Assembly (NCBI GenBank): GCA_016191985.1
Contig: JACPVB010000041.1
Location: forward strand, 1-6,988
Source of the DNA: Chloroflexota bacterium
Lineage (GTDB): Bacteria; Chloroflexota; Anaerolineae; Anaerolineales; Villigracilaceae
Reading direction: 5' to 3'
Length of the DNA stretch: 6,988 nucleotides
Position numbers and translations under genes: made by a program. The notes beneath the pieces were generated by a model. It was not told where the DNA came from. It worked only from the letters and a program-made list of their open reading frames with translations, and did not search any database. This document shows, piece after piece, positions 6,264-6,988 of the stretch. Every line of letters starts with the position of its first letter. The stretch's first letter is position 1.

Positions 6264-6988
6264 TTAAATTTCGTGAGCAGTTACGGCATGCTCTTCGGCG
6301 TGTTCTTCCCCGTGACCCTGTGTGGCTTGCGCCATGAACACCATTGTCAACATACCGAACACAAACGCCTGAATGACACCAACGAACAACTCGAACATCA
6401 TGACCATCGCTGGCAGAATGGATATCTTGCCAAGCAGGCCCGCAACGATGGCAACCAGCACAATCCCAGCAAACATATTACCGAATAGACGGAAGGCAAA
6501 CGAGAGGATCTTGGAAATTTCAGAGATCAACTCCAGCAAGCCGACCAAAAAGTCCATGGCGCCAAAGAACGGAACCTTGAACATACGGCGGGTGTTGAAG
6601 AACTTGCTCAAATAACCAAATCCCTGCGCGCGGAATCCGACCACCTGGATCATCACCACAGAAATAATCGCAAGTGAGACCGTGAAGTTCAAATCCACGG
6701 AAATACCGCGGAAGAACGGCGCGAGAATTACACCGCCCTCTTCAAGTTTTCCAGGCAATAGCATATCCCATTTTTTTCCCAGAAATTCACCCAAAAATTG
6801 GGTAGCTTGTCCTTCACCGTGAGCAGGGTGCAACACGCCAATCGACTCAAAACCAGGAATCAGTTTGAGCAGGTTCGCAAACAACACGTAGACCATGATC
6901 GTCGCAAACCAGGGGAAGATCATGCGGGCGTATTTGGGTCCTGCGGAACCTTCTGTCAGGTTATAGAGCATCTCAAGGATGGCTTCCG
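6264..6988 (-). CDS. atpB: F-type ATP synthase subunit a, 5' end outside window
   Basis: Membrane stator subunit that forms the ion half-channels against the c ring. The frame stays open to the right edge; the Met encoded at 6971-6969 is preceded by in-frame codons (EAILE) and is probably internal, so the N-terminus is missing. Numbering from that Met: early membrane segment FPWFATIMVYVLFANLLKLI (19-38), SVDLNFTVSLAI at 91-102, and the diagnostic LSFAFRLFGNMFAGI at 156-170 with the essential channel Arg161. The last helix holds MMFELFVGVIQAFVFGMLTM (191-210). The tail after 218 is rich in Glu and His (HGEEHAEEHAVTAHE), which is unusual. There is a long loop at about 40-85 between the first visible helices. 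It ends 32 nt before atpE. Confidence 0.96.
   Translation of the reverse strand, partial: EAILEMLYNLTEGSAGPKYARMIFPWFATIMVYVLFANLLKLIPGFESIGVLHPAHGEGQATQFLGEFLGKKWDMLLPGKLEEGGVILAPFFRGISVDLNFTVSLAIISVVMIQVVGFRAQGFGYLSKFFNTRRMFKVPFFGAMDFLVGLLELISEISKILSFAFRLFGNMFAGIVLVAIVAGLLGKISILPAMVMMFELFVGVIQAFVFGMLTMVFMAQATQGHGEEHAEEHAVTAHEI

Overview
The window is a bacterial energy-metabolism locus in which every supportable gene lies on the minus strand and encodes a subunit of a rotary ATP synthase/ATPase. Two different machines sit side by side. Intermediate base composition, full-strength AAGGAG-type ribosome binding sites, a V/A-type ATPase next to F-type genes, and a GC-rich fold-back repeat of a style I associate with Chloroflexota (Anaerolineae) genomes together suggest an Anaerolineae-like bacterium. 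That placement is inference, since there is no marker gene here.

Reading in the direction of transcription (right to left): positions 6988-5238 hold the membrane and stator part of an F-type ATP synthase: atpB (subunit a, its 5' end outside the window), atpE (subunit c), and a 244-residue atpF product. In this last protein a normal b subunit continues into what looks like only the C-terminal domain of subunit delta. A clear intrinsic terminator (5174-5214) ends this unit. No F1 genes (alpha, beta, gamma, epsilon) follow it.

Positions 5237-4815 are non-coding. They contain the terminator, a 192-bp nested inverted-repeat element (4951-5142), and a good sigma70-type promoter (4859-4887) that reads into the next operon.

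Positions 4814-1 hold a V/A-type ATPase operon in the order G/H, C, I, K, F, E. The E gene runs off the left edge, and the catalytic A and B genes and D would be expected beyond it. E and G/H form the peripheral stalks, C and F the central stalk, I the membrane stator half-channel, and K the rotor ring. K is unusual in having an extra N-terminal membrane hairpin.

In both rotor subunits the residues next to the ion-binding glutamate are not the polar ligands typical of sodium-coupled rings, so both enzymes are more likely proton-coupled. The main points of interest are the pairing of two rotary ATPases, the unusual b-delta fusion with an apparently missing delta N-terminal domain, the Fo unit separated from F1, and the rearranged V-type gene order. 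I see no defence system, CRISPR array, RNA gene or transposase.
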